A stretch of 64,000 bases of DNA from Candidatus Omnitrophota bacterium. GTDB lineage: Bacteria; Hinthialibacterota; Hinthialibacteria; Hinthialibacterales; JAKPRU01. The stretch is from assembly GCA_029570205.1 (NCBI GenBank), contig JAKQSI010000008.1, positions 1 through 64,000 of the forward strand, read 5' to 3'. Of the stretch, positions 49,397-60,416 are shown in pieces (position 1 is the stretch's first letter; the number at the start of each line of letters is the position of its first letter). The notes below the pieces were generated by a model. The model had not been told where the DNA came from. It saw nothing but the letters and a program-made list of their open reading frames with translations, and made no database searches. A program made the translations under genes and the position numbers.

Positions 49397-50545
49397 ATGA
49401 GTGAAACGAACATGTCGCGCAGAGACTTTCTGCAGTCCACTGCGGTGGGGGCATCCGCGCTGGCCGTGGGATTGTCCGGAAAGGCGATTGCAGCGAACGA
49501 GAAAGTGAGCCTGGCGTGGATCGGCTGCGGAGGCCGCGGGAAGTATCTGCTTCGCCGCGCACTGGAAATTGAAGACATCCGCGTGGTCGCGGCCTGTGAT
49601 CTCCGGGAAGAACGAGCCAATGAGGCGGCAGATCTGGCCAGGGAAGTCAATCAGAAAATCAACACCTATCTCGACTTTCAGAAGATGCTTGAAAAAGAGA
49701 AACCGGATGGGGTTGTGGTCGCGACGGAGGTCGGCAACCACGGCAAATGCGTGATTCCCGTGCTGGAAGCGGGCATTCACTGTTTCAGCGAGAAACCGAT
49801 GGATGCGAGCATCGAGCGGGTGGATGCCGTTGTACGCGCCGCGCGCAATTCCAAAGCGGTGTATGGAATCGCCTTTCAGCGTCGGTTCGATCCGGGCTAC
49901 CGTACCGTGGTTCAGGCCATTCACGACGGACGAATCGGCAAGGTGGATTTTATGCAGGGTCACTGGCATTGGACACAGTACAGCTTCATCAATCGCTGGG
50001 TGGGCGATATCGACATGTCCGGCGGTCGTCTCAATGAGCAAGCCTGCCACCATATCGACCTGATGAGCTGGGTGATGGGCAACGCGCATCCCACTCATTG
50101 CATGGCGGTGGGCGCAATCACCCGTCAGGCGAAGAATCCGCCGGAACATCGCGCCGAAACACAAAGCGCCGTGATCTACACATTCCCAAGCGGGGCGATC
50201 TTCTCGTATACCCATTTGAATGGTATCTCCCAACCGTTCACCGGCGAAAAATCCTGGGTGATGGGGCAAAATGGAGGTATGGACCTTTGCACGGGAGAGT
50301 TTTATCCGCTCGAAGGGGATCCTGTGAAAATCGCCGACCCCAGCTGGGGAGCCAATTCCGAACGCAACGAACTGGTCGAGTTCGCCGAATGCTGCCGGAC
50401 CGGAAAGCAACCGTTCAGCAATGTCGAGACAGGGCGAGTTTCCACCCTCACGACCCTGATGGCCATGAAAGCCATGTACCGGCGGAACACAAAGACGTTC
50501 GAACCGGGCCTGATTACCTGGGAAGAAATCGGTTCGACAACCTGA
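49397..50545 (+). CDS. Tat-exported Gfo/Idh/MocA oxidoreductase
   Basis: About 382 residues. Tat signal SRRDFLQSTAVGASALAVG, nucleotide-binding motif LAWIGCGGRGKYLL, the catalytic Lys motif CFSEKPMD, and the histidine-bearing region ACHHIDLMSWVMG. It is a periplasmic NAD(P)-type oxidoreductase, possibly acting on sugars like its window paralog (18752-20179), which has EKT in place of EKP. GGAGG lies about 7 bases upstream of the ATG. The gene is in the same orientation as its Tat-exported neighbour. Confidence 0.9.
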   Translation: MSETNMSRRDFLQSTAVGASALAVGLSGKAIAANEKVSLAWIGCGGRGKYLLRRALEIEDIRVVAACDLREERANEAADLAREVNQKINTYLDFQKMLEKEKPDGVVVATEVGNHGKCVIPVLEAGIHCFSEKPMDASIERVDAVVRAARNSKAVYGIAFQRRFDPGYRTVVQAIHDGRIGKVDFMQGHWHWTQYSFINRWVGDIDMSGGRLNEQACHHIDLMSWVMGNAHPTHCMAVGAITRQAKNPPEHRAETQSAVIYTFPSGAIFSYTHLNGISQPFTGEKSWVMGQNGGMDLCTGEFYPLEGDPVKIADPSWGANSERNELVEFAECCRTGKQPFSNVETGRVSTLTTLMAMKAMYRRNTKTFEPGLITWEEIGSTT

Positions 50546-50732
50546 TCCGGCGCGGCACAACAAGGACAGCGGCGGACACGAAACAGATCATACAAATGGG
50601 TTGGCTCTTTGGAATCGCCGATCCTTTTGGAACAATACTTCCTGGAATCTGATTTCAAATCCCGGTATACGGTACAAACGTGTTGTATTCTGTCTTTGTA
50701 AGATCGAGATTTTGCCCTGGAGGTTCATCAGT

Positions 50733-53700
50733 ATGACCGGGGGATGTGCTTTGGGGAGGTTCTTTTGGATTTCTCTCTCGTTGGCGGTCCTTGCGGGAGT
50801 TCCCGATATTATTCCCGCCGAAAACTGGCCGATGTGGCGCTATGATGTCGGCCATACCGGGTCATCCCCGGAGCAATTGTCCGAAAACCTCCATATACAA
50901 TGGATTCTGGAGTTGCCGACTCCGATTCCCTGCTGGCCATATCCATCCCAATACAAAGTCCAGTTCGATCACACTTACGAACCGATTGTGATGGATGGAC
51001 TGCTGTTTGTCCCTTCCATGATCCGGGACTGTATGACCGCTTACGATGCGGAGACCGGCGAGGAACGCTGGCGATTCTACACCGATGGCCCGGTCCGGTT
51101 TGCCCCCGCCGGCTGGAACGGCAATATCTATTTCGTTTCGGATGATGGTTGTCTTTATTGTCTTGATGCTGTCCACGGCTCGCTGGAATGGAAGTTTTCC
51201 GGCGGACCGTCAAATTACAAAGTATTGGGAAACGAGCGGCTGATTTCGATGTGGCCGGCGCGTGGCGGGCCGGTAATCGCGGACGGAATAGTCTATTTTG
51301 CCGCGAGCATCTGGCCGTTTATGGGAACGTTTATCCATGCGCTGGATGCCGAAACCGGCACAGTGAAATGGACCAACAGCGGCAGCGGACCGGACTATAT
51401 GCTGCAACCGCATACCAGTCCCGCGTTCGCCGGAGTCTCTCCCCAGGGAATCCTGGGACTGACAAAGGACAAGCTGTTCATCCCCGGCGGCAGGAACCGC
51501 CCGGCGGCCTACGATCGCGCCACCGGCGAATTCCTGTATCAACATGGTGATACCAAATTGGGCGGATGCGAGGTGTATCTGTCAAAAGACTGGTTCTTTA
51601 ATGACGGACAGATTTACCAAATCTCCGACGGAACCCAGATCGGACCTTCCGTGGCCACAATTTTGACGGACGAATCGATGATCGGCATGGATGAATCCGG
51701 TACCATTCATGCCTGGTCATGGGAACCGGTTTGGAAAGAATATGCCGACCGACGCGGGACACCGCAAAAACGCATGGAATTTGCTCAGCAATGGAAAGCG
51801 AAAACACCATTCAAAAAACTGTTGATTCGCGCGGGAGATCACTTGTACTGCGGTTCTCCCGGATTGATCGCCGCCGTTCGGATACCCGAAAACCGAGGCT
51901 CCCTGAATGCTTCCATTGTCTGGCAGGCGGAGATTGAAGGAAATCCATGGTCCGCACTGGCGGCAAACGGGAAATTGTTTGTGATCACGGAGGAAGGACG
52001 GATTTACTGTTTCGGCGAGAAAGAAACCGAAACGAAAGTGCATTCCCTCCCGCAACCGGAAGAATCCTCCGGAACCGGGATATCGGCTGCGGCTCAGATC
52101 CTGGAGACCACAGAAGGATACTGCCTCGTTCTCGGTGCGGGTACGGGCGATCTGATTAAGGATCTGGCGCGTCAGTCTGCACTCCACATCGCCGTTCTGG
52201 AACCGGATTCGCAGAAAGTCGACTCGCTGCGTCACCGATTCGACAACGAAGGGCTGTATGGACAGCGGATTGCGCTCATTCCCGGGAGTATTCTCACGGT
52301 TCCCATGTCGCCTTACTTCGCGTGCCTTGTAGTTGTTGAGGATACAAAAGCGGCAGGGGTCGACAGGGAGCATTTCATAGAGCGGGTGTTTCATGTTTTG
52401 CACCCTTATGGAGGTGTTGCCTGGCTGCCCAAGGAAAAAGGTCTGGAAAACCGTTTGCGCAAATCGGCAGACTCGCTGCCCAATGCAGAGATCGTAATAC
52501 AGGATTCGCATCTCCTGTTGAAACGAAACGGAGCGTTGCCGGGCAGCGGCAGTTGGACCCACCAGTATGGGGATATGTCGAACGATGTCTGTTCCAAGGA
52601 CCAATTAGTCAAGCCCCCGTTGGCGCCGCTCTGGTTCGGCGGCCCTTCGAACGTAGATGTCCTTCCCCGGCACGGTCATGGCCCGCCAGAGAAAATCCTG
52701 AACGGACGATTGTTTATCCAGGGGATTCAAGTTCTGAGCGGACGGGATGTATACACTGGTCGCGTGCTCTGGAGAAAAGAGATCCCGAATTTGAACACGT
52801 TCGAGATGTATTACGACAAAACTTACAATCCCGATCCGTTCGACCGGACCTACAACCAGGTTCATATCCCCGGCGCAAATGCCTACGGTTCCAATTTCGT
52901 CCTTGCTCCTGACCGGCTTTACCTGGCTATGGAGAACATCTGCATGGTCCTTGATCCGGCAACGGGGGCAACCCTGAACGAGTGGACAATTCCGCTTGAA
53001 ACGGATCTCCTGGATTTCGGCACGCCGAACTGGGGGTATATCGGAGTTTACGAGGACTTGCTGATTGCAGGCGCCGCGCCGGTTTATATCACGGTTAATG
53101 GGGCAAAAGAGATTGTGAAAGTGAATCACCGTTTCGGCATCGGCAGCCGATACCTGGTGGCCATGGACCGGATCACAGGGAAACGAATCTGGCAGCGAAA
53201 AGCCCTGTACAATTTCCGGCATAACTCCATTGTGGCCGGGAACGGCAAGCTGTTTTACATCGACAATCTCTCCCCGCAGCAGATGGATGTGCTGAAACGT
53301 CGGGGACTGGAAGCGCAAACCGAACCGAAAATTTTCGCTCTCGATATTCGAACCGGAAAGGAACTGTGGAGTCGCGGGGAGGATGTGTTCGGGACATGGC
53401 TGGGGTATTCCACAGAATACGATCTGCTGCTGGAGGCAGGGAGCCAGGCGGGAGATCGAGCCAAAGATGAAATCGGCGAAGGCATGGCCGCCCTCAACGG
53501 CTCAACGGGTGAACTTCTTTGGAGAACGAATGAAAAATACCTGGGTCCCTGCATGATTCACCACGACAGGGTGATTACACAAACCGGGGGCAGTACCCAG
53601 GAATCGGTGTATGCCGGAGCATTTTCCCTGTTGACCGGGGAGCGAATTATGACTACCCATCCGCTGACCGGTGAAAAGATTCCCTGGAGCTGGGTTCGGT

Positions 53701-54638
53701 TTAAAGGCTGCAACACGGCGATCTGCAGCGAGCATTTGCTGACATTCCGCTCCGCCTCTGCGGCGTATGTGGATCTCACCCAAAACAGCGGAACGGTCAA
53801 TATCGGCGGATTCCGTTCCGGCTGCACATCGAACCTGATTGCAGCAGACGGCGTCCTGAACGCACCGGACTATACCCGCACTTGCACCTGCTCGTACCAG
53901 GTCCAAACCTCCCTGGCATTGGTCCACACACCATTCGAGATTCCGGAAAATCCCTGGGTGGAACAGTGGAGTTTCAATGCGTATCCCCCGCCGGAACAAC
54001 CTATGCCGATTAAACGGGTTGGGATCAATTTCGGCGCACCCGGGAACTATATCGATAACAAGGGAACTCTGTGGCTCGAGTTTCCCAGTGTCGGCGGGCC
54101 GTCGCCCGATCCTCCGATCTATGTCGATTCCGGCGATCCGAAGATCTTTCGCTATCAACCCTCCTGCCTGGTGAAAGAAACGGAGGAACAGGCTCGTTGG
54201 AACTGGGTGGCGGCATCGGGTTTCGAAGGCGACATGCGGCTCAAGATTCGTCCGTTTGTGCAACCCAAAAAGACAGACGAGGATGAAATCGTTCGCGCCT
54301 ACCTGAACAATTTCAGCACGCGGGATATTCACAAAAGGCCGGAACAGATCCTGGGCGAGTATTCCCAGCCGCAGCCATATTCGGTCACGCTGTTTTTCGC
54401 GGAGAAGGACCGGGATCACTTCGACAAGCGCGTGTTCGATGTTTATCTTCAAGGCAAGAAAGTCCTGGCCGGATTCAACATCGCAAGAGAGGCTCAGGGA
54501 CCGATGCGCGTTGTCTGCAAAACATTCAAGGGGATTGCGGTCAAAGACGATCTTTCTCTGGAACTGGAGGCGACTGAAAAGAACACAACCAAACCGCCGA
54601 TTCTCTGCGGAATGGAAATCGTATGCGAGACGGAATGA
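50733..54638 (+). CDS. Secreted PQQ-type propeller with inserted methyltransferase-like and malectin-like domains
   Basis: The protein of about 1301 residues has a signal peptide (about 1-29) and PQQ/PQQ-like propeller repeats (AYDAETGEERWRFYTDG, ALDAETGTVKWTNSG) over about 30-440. A class I SAM-methyltransferase-like domain follows (about 445-595; LVLGAGTGDLIKDLAR, then VLEPDSQKVDSLR). A second propeller runs from about 610 to 1040 (CMVLDPATGATLNEW, ALDIRTGKELWSRG). The C-terminal part ends in a malectin-like carbohydrate-binding fold (YSVTLFFAEKDRDHFDKRVFDVYLQG). GGAGG lies 9 bases upstream of the ATG. Likely envelope-located and probably linked to sugar metabolism; the inserted methyltransferase may be degenerate. 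Confidence 0.8.
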   Translation: MTGGCALGRFFWISLSLAVLAGVPDIIPAENWPMWRYDVGHTGSSPEQLSENLHIQWILELPTPIPCWPYPSQYKVQFDHTYEPIVMDGLLFVPSMIRDCMTAYDAETGEERWRFYTDGPVRFAPAGWNGNIYFVSDDGCLYCLDAVHGSLEWKFSGGPSNYKVLGNERLISMWPARGGPVIADGIVYFAASIWPFMGTFIHALDAETGTVKWTNSGSGPDYMLQPHTSPAFAGVSPQGILGLTKDKLFIPGGRNRPAAYDRATGEFLYQHGDTKLGGCEVYLSKDWFFNDGQIYQISDGTQIGPSVATILTDESMIGMDESGTIHAWSWEPVWKEYADRRGTPQKRMEFAQQWKAKTPFKKLLIRAGDHLYCGSPGLIAAVRIPENRGSLNASIVWQAEIEGNPWSALAANGKLFVITEEGRIYCFGEKETETKVHSLPQPEESSGTGISAAAQILETTEGYCLVLGAGTGDLIKDLARQSALHIAVLEPDSQKVDSLRHRFDNEGLYGQRIALIPGSILTVPMSPYFACLVVVEDTKAAGVDREHFIERVFHVLHPYGGVAWLPKEKGLENRLRKSADSLPNAEIVIQDSHLLLKRNGALPGSGSWTHQYGDMSNDVCSKDQLVKPPLAPLWFGGPSNVDVLPRHGHGPPEKILNGRLFIQGIQVLSGRDVYTGRVLWRKEIPNLNTFEMYYDKTYNPDPFDRTYNQVHIPGANAYGSNFVLAPDRLYLAMENICMVLDPATGATLNEWTIPLETDLLDFGTPNWGYIGVYEDLLIAGAAPVYITVNGAKEIVKVNHRFGIGSRYLVAMDRITGKRIWQRKALYNFRHNSIVAGNGKLFYIDNLSPQQMDVLKRRGLEAQTEPKIFALDIRTGKELWSRGEDVFGTWLGYSTEYDLLLEAGSQAGDRAKDEIGEGMAALNGSTGELLWRTNEKYLGPCMIHHDRVITQTGGSTQESVYAGAFSLLTGERIMTTHPLTGEKIPWSWVRFKGCNTAICSEHLLTFRSASAAYVDLTQNSGTVNIGGFRSGCTSNLIAADGVLNAPDYTRTCTCSYQVQTSLALVHTPFEIPENPWVEQWSFNAYPPPEQPMPIKRVGINFGAPGNYIDNKGTLWLEFPSVGGPSPDPPIYVDSGDPKIFRYQPSCLVKETEEQARWNWVAASGFEGDMRLKIRPFVQPKKTDEDEIVRAYLNNFSTRDIHKRPEQILGEYSQPQPYSVTLFFAEKDRDHFDKRVFDVYLQGKKVLAGFNIAREAQGPMRVVCKTFKGIAVKDDLSLELEATEKNTTKPPILCGMEIVCETE

Positions 54639-54728
54639 AGGTGCGGATCGTTCTATATTTCGCTTGCCTGGAAGGCTGAATTCGAACATAATCTAAAAAA
54701 CAGTTCCGTCACGAGATAGCGGAACAGA

Positions 54729-55550
54729 ATGAGGTTCAACGAAATGACTCGGTTCCTTATTTTTCTAGTTCTGGCGGGAAGCCTTTCCTGCGTTTGCACG
54801 CCTGATTTGATTCAAGCCCAAAACACCGCCGACAAACAGACAATCCATTTGTTTAACGGGAAAAACCTGGACGGCTTTTACACGTTTCTCAAGGATCGCG
54901 GACGCGATAATGATCCGAAGAAAGTGTTTACCGTGCAGGACGGCGTTCTTCGGATTTCCGGCGAAGAGTGGGGCTCCGTCACAACAAAAAAGGACTATGC
55001 CGACTACCATCTGATTGCCGAATACAAATGGGGTGAGATCGCGTATCCGCCACGTGTGGATAAAGCCCGCGACAGCGGCATTCTGCTGCATTCCGTCGGA
55101 GAGGATGGCGCTTTTGCGGGATATTGGATGTTTTCAATCGAATGCCAGATCATTGAAGGCGGCACAGGAGATCTCCTTGTTGTGGGAGACAAGAGCGACG
55201 CTTACGCACTCACCGCCAATGTCGCCGAGGAAAAAAAGGACGGTTACTATCAGTACCAGAAGGACGGTAAGCCGGTCACGATTCACGACGGACGAATCAA
55301 CTGGTTTGGACGGGACCCCGCTTGGCAGGATGTGAAAGGATTTCGCGGCGCAGCGGATGTGGAAAAGCCTGTCGGAGAATGGAACCGTCTGGAGTGCATT
55401 GCCAAGGGAGACAAGATTACAGTCATCCTTAATGGCGTGACGGTCAACGAGTGTTTCGATGTGAAGCCCAGTAAAGGGAAAATTCAACTCCAGTCCGAAG
55501 GAGCCGAAATCTTCTTCCGAAAGCTGGACCTGATCCCCTTGAAACCTTGA
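54729..55550 (+). CDS. DUF1080 / 3-keto-disaccharide hydrolase-like protein
   Basis: The 273-residue protein has a signal peptide and the DUF1080 fold, marked by HLFNGKNLDGFYTF (about 40-53) at the start, DSGILLHS, SIECQIIEGGTGDLLVVGDK, and the final strand region KGKIQLQSEGAEIFFRKLDLIPL. In bacteria such as Bacteroides and planctomycetes, members hydrolyse 3-keto-glycosides, working with Gfo/Idh/MocA oxidoreductases. Its proximity to such an oxidoreductase supports that role. Starts at 54729 or 54744 are both plausible. Confidence 0.85.
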   Translation: MRFNEMTRFLIFLVLAGSLSCVCTPDLIQAQNTADKQTIHLFNGKNLDGFYTFLKDRGRDNDPKKVFTVQDGVLRISGEEWGSVTTKKDYADYHLIAEYKWGEIAYPPRVDKARDSGILLHSVGEDGAFAGYWMFSIECQIIEGGTGDLLVVGDKSDAYALTANVAEEKKDGYYQYQKDGKPVTIHDGRINWFGRDPAWQDVKGFRGAADVEKPVGEWNRLECIAKGDKITVILNGVTVNECFDVKPSKGKIQLQSEGAEIFFRKLDLIPLKP

Positions 55551-55676
55551 TGAGGTTGCGCCGATAACCGGGGCGAAAATCCGAAAAAGACCATGCTGCC
55601 GTCGGCTTCTTTGTGACTCCACCGCATCTGGATTACGGGGTTCCGGGCCTGCTCATCCTTATATCAGGCGCCGTTT

Positions 55677-56669
55677 TTAACTGTCTGTGTCGATGTCTCC
55701 CATCATGAATTCGGGGTATCGCTCACCGGCGGCTGCGCCTCGCGGGCAGGCGGCATCGATGGCCTGAAGTTCTTCGGGGGTCAGCCGGATATCCGCCGCT
55801 GCTGCGTTCTCTTCCAGGTAACGAACCCGCCGTGTTCCCGGAATCGGCACGATACTTTCATCCTGAGCCAGAAGCCACGCCAGCGCCAGCTGAGCGGGAG
55901 TACATCCCCTCTGTGCAGCGATTTGCTCAAGTTTTTCAAGTAATCTGAGATTCTGCTGAAGGTTCTCCCCTTTAAATCGTGGCGCGACACGCCGGAAATC
56001 TTCCTCTGCCAGTTGACTGACCGACCGGATTCGCCCTGTCAGGAACCCCCGACCCAGTGGGCTGTAAGGAACAAATCCCACGCCGAGCTCCTTGCAGGCG
56101 GGCAGAACATGCGCCTCCACATCACGGGTCCAAACCGAATATTCGGTCTGAACCGCCGTGATCGGGTAAACCGCGTGAGCGCGGCGCAGATTTTTTGTGG
56201 AAACTTCCGACAATCCCAACATCCTGACTTTGCCCTGTTTCACCAGCTCGGCCATCGCGCCTACTGTTTCCTCAATGGGCAATTCCTTGTCAACTCGGTG
56301 CTGATAATACAGGTCGATGGTCTCGATACCCAGCCGCCGCAGGCTGGCCTCGCACGCTTGATACACATATTCCGGGCGCCCGCAGACTCCTTTGAATGCG
56401 CCGTCGGGTGTGCGCACCGATGCGAATTTTGTCGCGATCACAATTCGGTCGCGCACATCTTTCAGGACCTCACCGATGAATCGCTCGTTATGACCGACAC
56501 CGTACATATCCGCCGTGTCGAAAAAGGTAATTCCCAAATCCAGCGCCCGGCGCAGGGTGGCACGGGCTTCCTGTTCATCCGTCGGGCCATAAAACTCGGA
56601 CATCCCCATACAGCCAAGCCCGATTGCGGACACCGCCAATTTTTCCGGACCAAGATATCGTGTGTGCAT
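55677..56669 (-). CDS. Aldo/keto reductase
   Basis: This 330-residue (beta/alpha)8 NAD(P)H reductase has the catalytic tetrad in FFDTADMYG (Asp, Tyr), ATKF (Lys) and YYQHRVD (His). The NADP-site segments [16 protein letters not shown] are visible. It is of the AKR13-like/YajO-type general oxidoreductases; the substrate is unknown. The start ATG at 56669 has AGGAAGGAAGG upstream. The longer frame up to 57134 is from the antisense of the DUF4091 gene and is rejected. Confidence 0.9.
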   Translation of the reverse strand: MHTRYLGPEKLAVSAIGLGCMGMSEFYGPTDEQEARATLRRALDLGITFFDTADMYGVGHNERFIGEVLKDVRDRIVIATKFASVRTPDGAFKGVCGRPEYVYQACEASLRRLGIETIDLYYQHRVDKELPIEETVGAMAELVKQGKVRMLGLSEVSTKNLRRAHAVYPITAVQTEYSVWTRDVEAHVLPACKELGVGFVPYSPLGRGFLTGRIRSVSQLAEEDFRRVAPRFKGENLQQNLRLLEKLEQIAAQRGCTPAQLALAWLLAQDESIVPIPGTRRVRYLEENAAAADIRLTPEELQAIDAACPRGAAAGERYPEFMMGDIDTDS

Positions 56670-56758
56670 CAGGTTCCCTTCCTTCCTGTGATTGATGGTG
56701 GATATCTCTCTATAGTGGATCAGGGATCGACCCGTTTGTAAATACCGGTTCTGAACTC

Positions 56759-56859
56759 CACAGGTTGAAAACCTGTGCCGGTCTCCGTACCTTCTTCTCC
56801 CTCTCCCGCCGGGAGAAGGCCGGGGTAAGGGGCCGGGGAACACCGGCATCTTGCCGGTG
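56759..56859. repeat. Cluster of three palindromes
   Basis: CACAGGTT/AACCTGTG (56759-56777), CTCTCCC..GGGAGA (about 56801-56817) and CACCGGCA/TGCCGGTG (56841-56859). The first and third are related to 21354-21372 and 21303-21320, and the second to 2054-2074. Confidence 0.7.
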
Positions 56860-56860
56860 A

Positions 56861-59800
56861 CTACCGCAACGGCAAGCACGCATTCAGCACTTCCTTCCGA
56901 TACCGATTGAGCGTGTCGGTAGCCTCGTTGTAAAGCGGCACACCGTCGGTATCGGTCGAAACCCGTCGCCCGACATCGCACAGAATCTTGGTAATCGTGT
57001 CGGCGCGCTCCAGTACCGCTTGCGCCTTGTCTATTTTCTCCTTCGCAACACCCTTTTCTTTCGCCGACAGGATCATTTCCCGGAGTAGGTAGAGATATTC
57101 GTAATCCTCTGCCCCCTCCCGACAGGCCTCCCAACGTTTACTGGTAACAACACCTTCTCCGTCGTACACGGTGGGGTAATAATTCGCGCTTGGGTTGGGG
57201 CCGAGCCAGAGATCATGCGGGTGCGATGAGTAAACCCAGTGACCGCAGCCGGTAAACCCCCGGCTCCAGGATTCCCAGGGCCGCCAGCGGTAAATGCCCA
57301 AAGTAGAGAGTGTCCGTGAATAACCTGCCGCATCATAGAACCAGACTTCCTTGCCGTATTTCTTAAACAGAGGAATCAAATCCTCACCGGAGCGTTCGAT
57401 CAACTCGGCGGAAGGGCACCAGATGTCGATATATGGAGCAAGGTTTTCAATTAGATCCACGGTCGAGCCGGTTGTCGGATCAGTATAAATTAAAATGTTC
57501 GGGTCTGCTTTTCGAGTAGCTTTTGCGACCGTGATCAGTTGATCGACTACATTGCTTCCCTGAAGGTTCGGTTCATCGTAGGGATACAGGGCGAACTGAT
57601 CGTACCGCACGCCGAGTTCCTTCAGATGTTTTACCCATTGTTTCAGATAGGTTTCATAACCGCGTTCCCAACCCGCCGACAGAAATTCGGGACCCCGGAC
57701 GGCATTCTGTGCGCTTGAGAAAAGGAAAAAACTGCCCGGTGATTCCGCTCGGTATGCACAAACAAATTCGTCGTGCTGCGAGTAGTCGATCTCACCCATC
57801 AGGTTCCCGTCGGCATCGAATGTCGCACCGGGACACGGAGCTAGAAATACGGTGTTTGCATGGGCGAGGAGATCCTTCCGAACAGCCTCTTCCATACCCG
57901 TAAAGTGATGCGTGATGTATGACCAGGTACAGAATCGTAAGGGCCGGGGACGCGGCAGGGACAAATCAACTACCTCGACCGAAACCGGGATTTCCATTTC
58001 AGAGGAATCGGGTTCCAATGTCATAAGGCGCAGCGTGCCCTGATAGATCCCGGCCTTGGCATCTGTGGGAAGGAGGTTGATCCAGAGTTGGGCGGACTCC
58101 CATGGCGCAATCGTGAGTAAACGGCCCTGGTCCAACATCGGAAGGGCATCGGCGATTTCTTCCCGCCGGTAAGTGGGGCCGGTTACCGCACGGTGGAACT
58201 CAAGAAACTTCCTGCCGCTAATGACGTCTTTCTCCGCCGATGTCCAATCCTTTGGAACGACACGAACCTCCAGCGTTCGTCCGGAAACATTCGTCAAATT
58301 CACAATAGCCGGTTCGTACTCGTTTTTGCAGACGGTCCATTCGATCTTTTCGACAAGCGTTCCCGGTGCGGGAATGCTCTTGGACTGATGAAAATACGCC
58401 CAGGGACTTGCGGTCCACGCGATAAAAGTACATTTTGCGCCGTCGGCGTTCGAGACTTGAACAATTTGACGGAATCGTTCGGCAGCCAGGCGGGTTTCGG
58501 TCAACAAGGTAATCTTCTCTTCATCTTTACCGGAAAATTGCGAGGCGCTCGTAAGGTCAAACTGCAACCGGTGCAGTTGTTTTTGGCAGGCAGATTGAAC
58601 GGTCGGATTGACATCTTTCCAGTTAGAGATAATCGCACCGGTTTCCTCAAGGACTTGACTGATATAGCGCACATCCGTTTCGATGGGCGTGAACTCTACT
58701 TCTTGTATATAACAGGCCCGAATCGCGTATTCCTTTCCCGGAACACTCTTACTGCAATCGAGCAATGCATCCTGGATTTGGTAAGTACCTTTATCATGGA
58801 TGTCGAAATCCATGCGGAGCGAGTCGGAACCGCGTTCCGTGTGCTTAACCGAGATGAATAGAAAACCGTTCGGTGCAGAGATCCAAGTGAAAAGTGCATG
58901 TCTTCCTTGCGACTCAACTGAAATTTTTCGTCGCCACGTGTTGGGACCGGTGAAAAGGTCATAAGATCCCTCAAGTGAGGATGTTTTCATACCTCGATTG
59001 ACCGGTCCGAACATATTCCAGGGGGGCAGGGGTCTATAAGCAACCTGATGCTTCCCCCGGCAGGTGTTGGCGGGATTGGCGGCGACACTGTCCCAGAGAA
59101 TCTCGTTTGGCCGGTATGGAACACCCAGAGAAATACAGCACAATTCCCCCGGCCCGCCCGTGGATGGACGCTGGGAAATCACCAGGTCTGATGTGCCGTC
59201 CCCGTCGATATCGCCCGCGCAAGGTGTGATGGAGGCCTTTGTGCCGGGGAAATCCTGCTGCCATAAAACAGAACCATCGGGATTCAGCGCAGTAAGTGTA
59301 TCCTGACCGGCCGTGAACAGGAGAATCTCCGTTCCGGGATCATCGTCCAGATTCGCGAGAATGGGAGCAGCCAGAAATGGGCCACTTGAGAGCATATCGA
59401 ATTGCCAGAGTAGACCGCTCTCTCCCGAATCCCCGGTCGCACCATAGGCAAACAGGTTACCGGACTTATTCGCCGCCAGAACGATCTCGCGCCCATCGCC
59501 ATCCAAATCCCCGACAGCAATAGCATCGTTGATATGCTGGTAAGTCTGAAACATATCGAGGATTTTGGCGGTCTCCAGGTCGATACGAATCAAATGGTTC
59601 AACCCGCCCCCAACAAAAAGATCCGCTTTTCCTTTACCGAACAGATCCGCAAGAACCGGAGTGGAGTTGGGGAAAAGATCCTGGGGGACATGGATATCCC
59701 AGAGCCAGTTTCCCTTGCTGTCCAGCGCATAGATATCGCGTTCATGAGAGGTGATAACGATCTCCAGGCCGGGATTTTCATACAAGTCTGCGATGAGAGG

Positions 59801-60355
59801 GGTACCCAGTTCGCCGACTTCGCCCTGGAACCGCCAGAGCAGTTTGCCGTCATAAGCGAGGCAGGAGACATTGCCGGCCCGGTCGGCGACAACGACCTCC
59901 GATTTACCGTCTCCGTCAAGATCCGCCGCAGCAGGATTTCCCCATCCGGTGATCCCGGTGGGGAGTTTGACCTTCCACAGGATCTCGCCTTTCGGTGATG
60001 CGCATACAAGATTGCCGACACAATCCACGGCGATGATTTCCTGGTGGCTGCCGTCACTGTCGAGGTCGCAGACCGCCGGACCTGCTGTAACCGGCGGTTG
60101 GAGCGGAAGTTCCCATGCCGTTGTGCCGTCGGGATTGATAAAAACCAGCCCGATATTCGTTCGTGCCACCGCGATGCCGATCACCTTTCCGGTAGCGGTG
60201 TCACATACAAGATTGGGAGCGGAATATCCCTCATCCGCTGTCAGTTTCCACAGGCTTTTTAACTGTGCCTGCGCTGAAAAAGCGCTATAAGGAAGGATCA
60301 GAAACATGAGAAGAAAAGTCACAGAGCGTCCGCTGGTAGAACGAAGAACAGACAT
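56861..60355 (-). CDS. Secreted FG-GAP/VCBS propeller with DUF4091
   Basis: A protein of about 1164 residues with a signal peptide ([16 protein letters not shown]). The N-terminal 400 residues have propeller repeats with FG-GAP style calcium motifs ([50 protein letters not shown]). A middle beta-rich region is followed by a TIM-barrel-like part with [11 protein letters not shown], and DUF4091-type text at the C-terminal side ([18 protein letters not shown]). DUF4091 proteins are glycoside hydrolase-like, secreted and common in uncultured bacteria. The ATG at 60355 has GAGG about 10 bases upstream. It lies downstream of a glycosyltransferase gene on the same strand (about 60 bases). Confidence 0.8.
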   Translation of the reverse strand: MSVLRSTSGRSVTFLLMFLILPYSAFSAQAQLKSLWKLTADEGYSAPNLVCDTATGKVIGIAVARTNIGLVFINPDGTTAWELPLQPPVTAGPAVCDLDSDGSHQEIIAVDCVGNLVCASPKGEILWKVKLPTGITGWGNPAAADLDGDGKSEVVVADRAGNVSCLAYDGKLLWRFQGEVGELGTPLIADLYENPGLEIVITSHERDIYALDSKGNWLWDIHVPQDLFPNSTPVLADLFGKGKADLFVGGGLNHLIRIDLETAKILDMFQTYQHINDAIAVGDLDGDGREIVLAANKSGNLFAYGATGDSGESGLLWQFDMLSSGPFLAAPILANLDDDPGTEILLFTAGQDTLTALNPDGSVLWQQDFPGTKASITPCAGDIDGDGTSDLVISQRPSTGGPGELCCISLGVPYRPNEILWDSVAANPANTCRGKHQVAYRPLPPWNMFGPVNRGMKTSSLEGSYDLFTGPNTWRRKISVESQGRHALFTWISAPNGFLFISVKHTERGSDSLRMDFDIHDKGTYQIQDALLDCSKSVPGKEYAIRACYIQEVEFTPIETDVRYISQVLEETGAIISNWKDVNPTVQSACQKQLHRLQFDLTSASQFSGKDEEKITLLTETRLAAERFRQIVQVSNADGAKCTFIAWTASPWAYFHQSKSIPAPGTLVEKIEWTVCKNEYEPAIVNLTNVSGRTLEVRVVPKDWTSAEKDVISGRKFLEFHRAVTGPTYRREEIADALPMLDQGRLLTIAPWESAQLWINLLPTDAKAGIYQGTLRLMTLEPDSSEMEIPVSVEVVDLSLPRPRPLRFCTWSYITHHFTGMEEAVRKDLLAHANTVFLAPCPGATFDADGNLMGEIDYSQHDEFVCAYRAESPGSFFLFSSAQNAVRGPEFLSAGWERGYETYLKQWVKHLKELGVRYDQFALYPYDEPNLQGSNVVDQLITVAKATRKADPNILIYTDPTTGSTVDLIENLAPYIDIWCPSAELIERSGEDLIPLFKKYGKEVWFYDAAGYSRTLSTLGIYRWRPWESWSRGFTGCGHWVYSSHPHDLWLGPNPSANYYPTVYDGEGVVTSKRWEACREGAEDYEYLYLLREMILSAKEKGVAKEKIDKAQAVLERADTITKILCDVGRRVSTDTDGVPLYNEATDTLNRYRKEVLNACLPLR

Positions 60356-60416
60356 GTCAAGAAACCTCGCTGAAGGATGAATTGTCCGCAAGGCTAACAT
60401 ATCCATGAGGATTTCG

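Noticed and set aside
49352-50563. A 403-codon open frame on the minus strand
   Set aside because: It mirrors the second oxidoreductase gene, which has Tat and EKP motifs.
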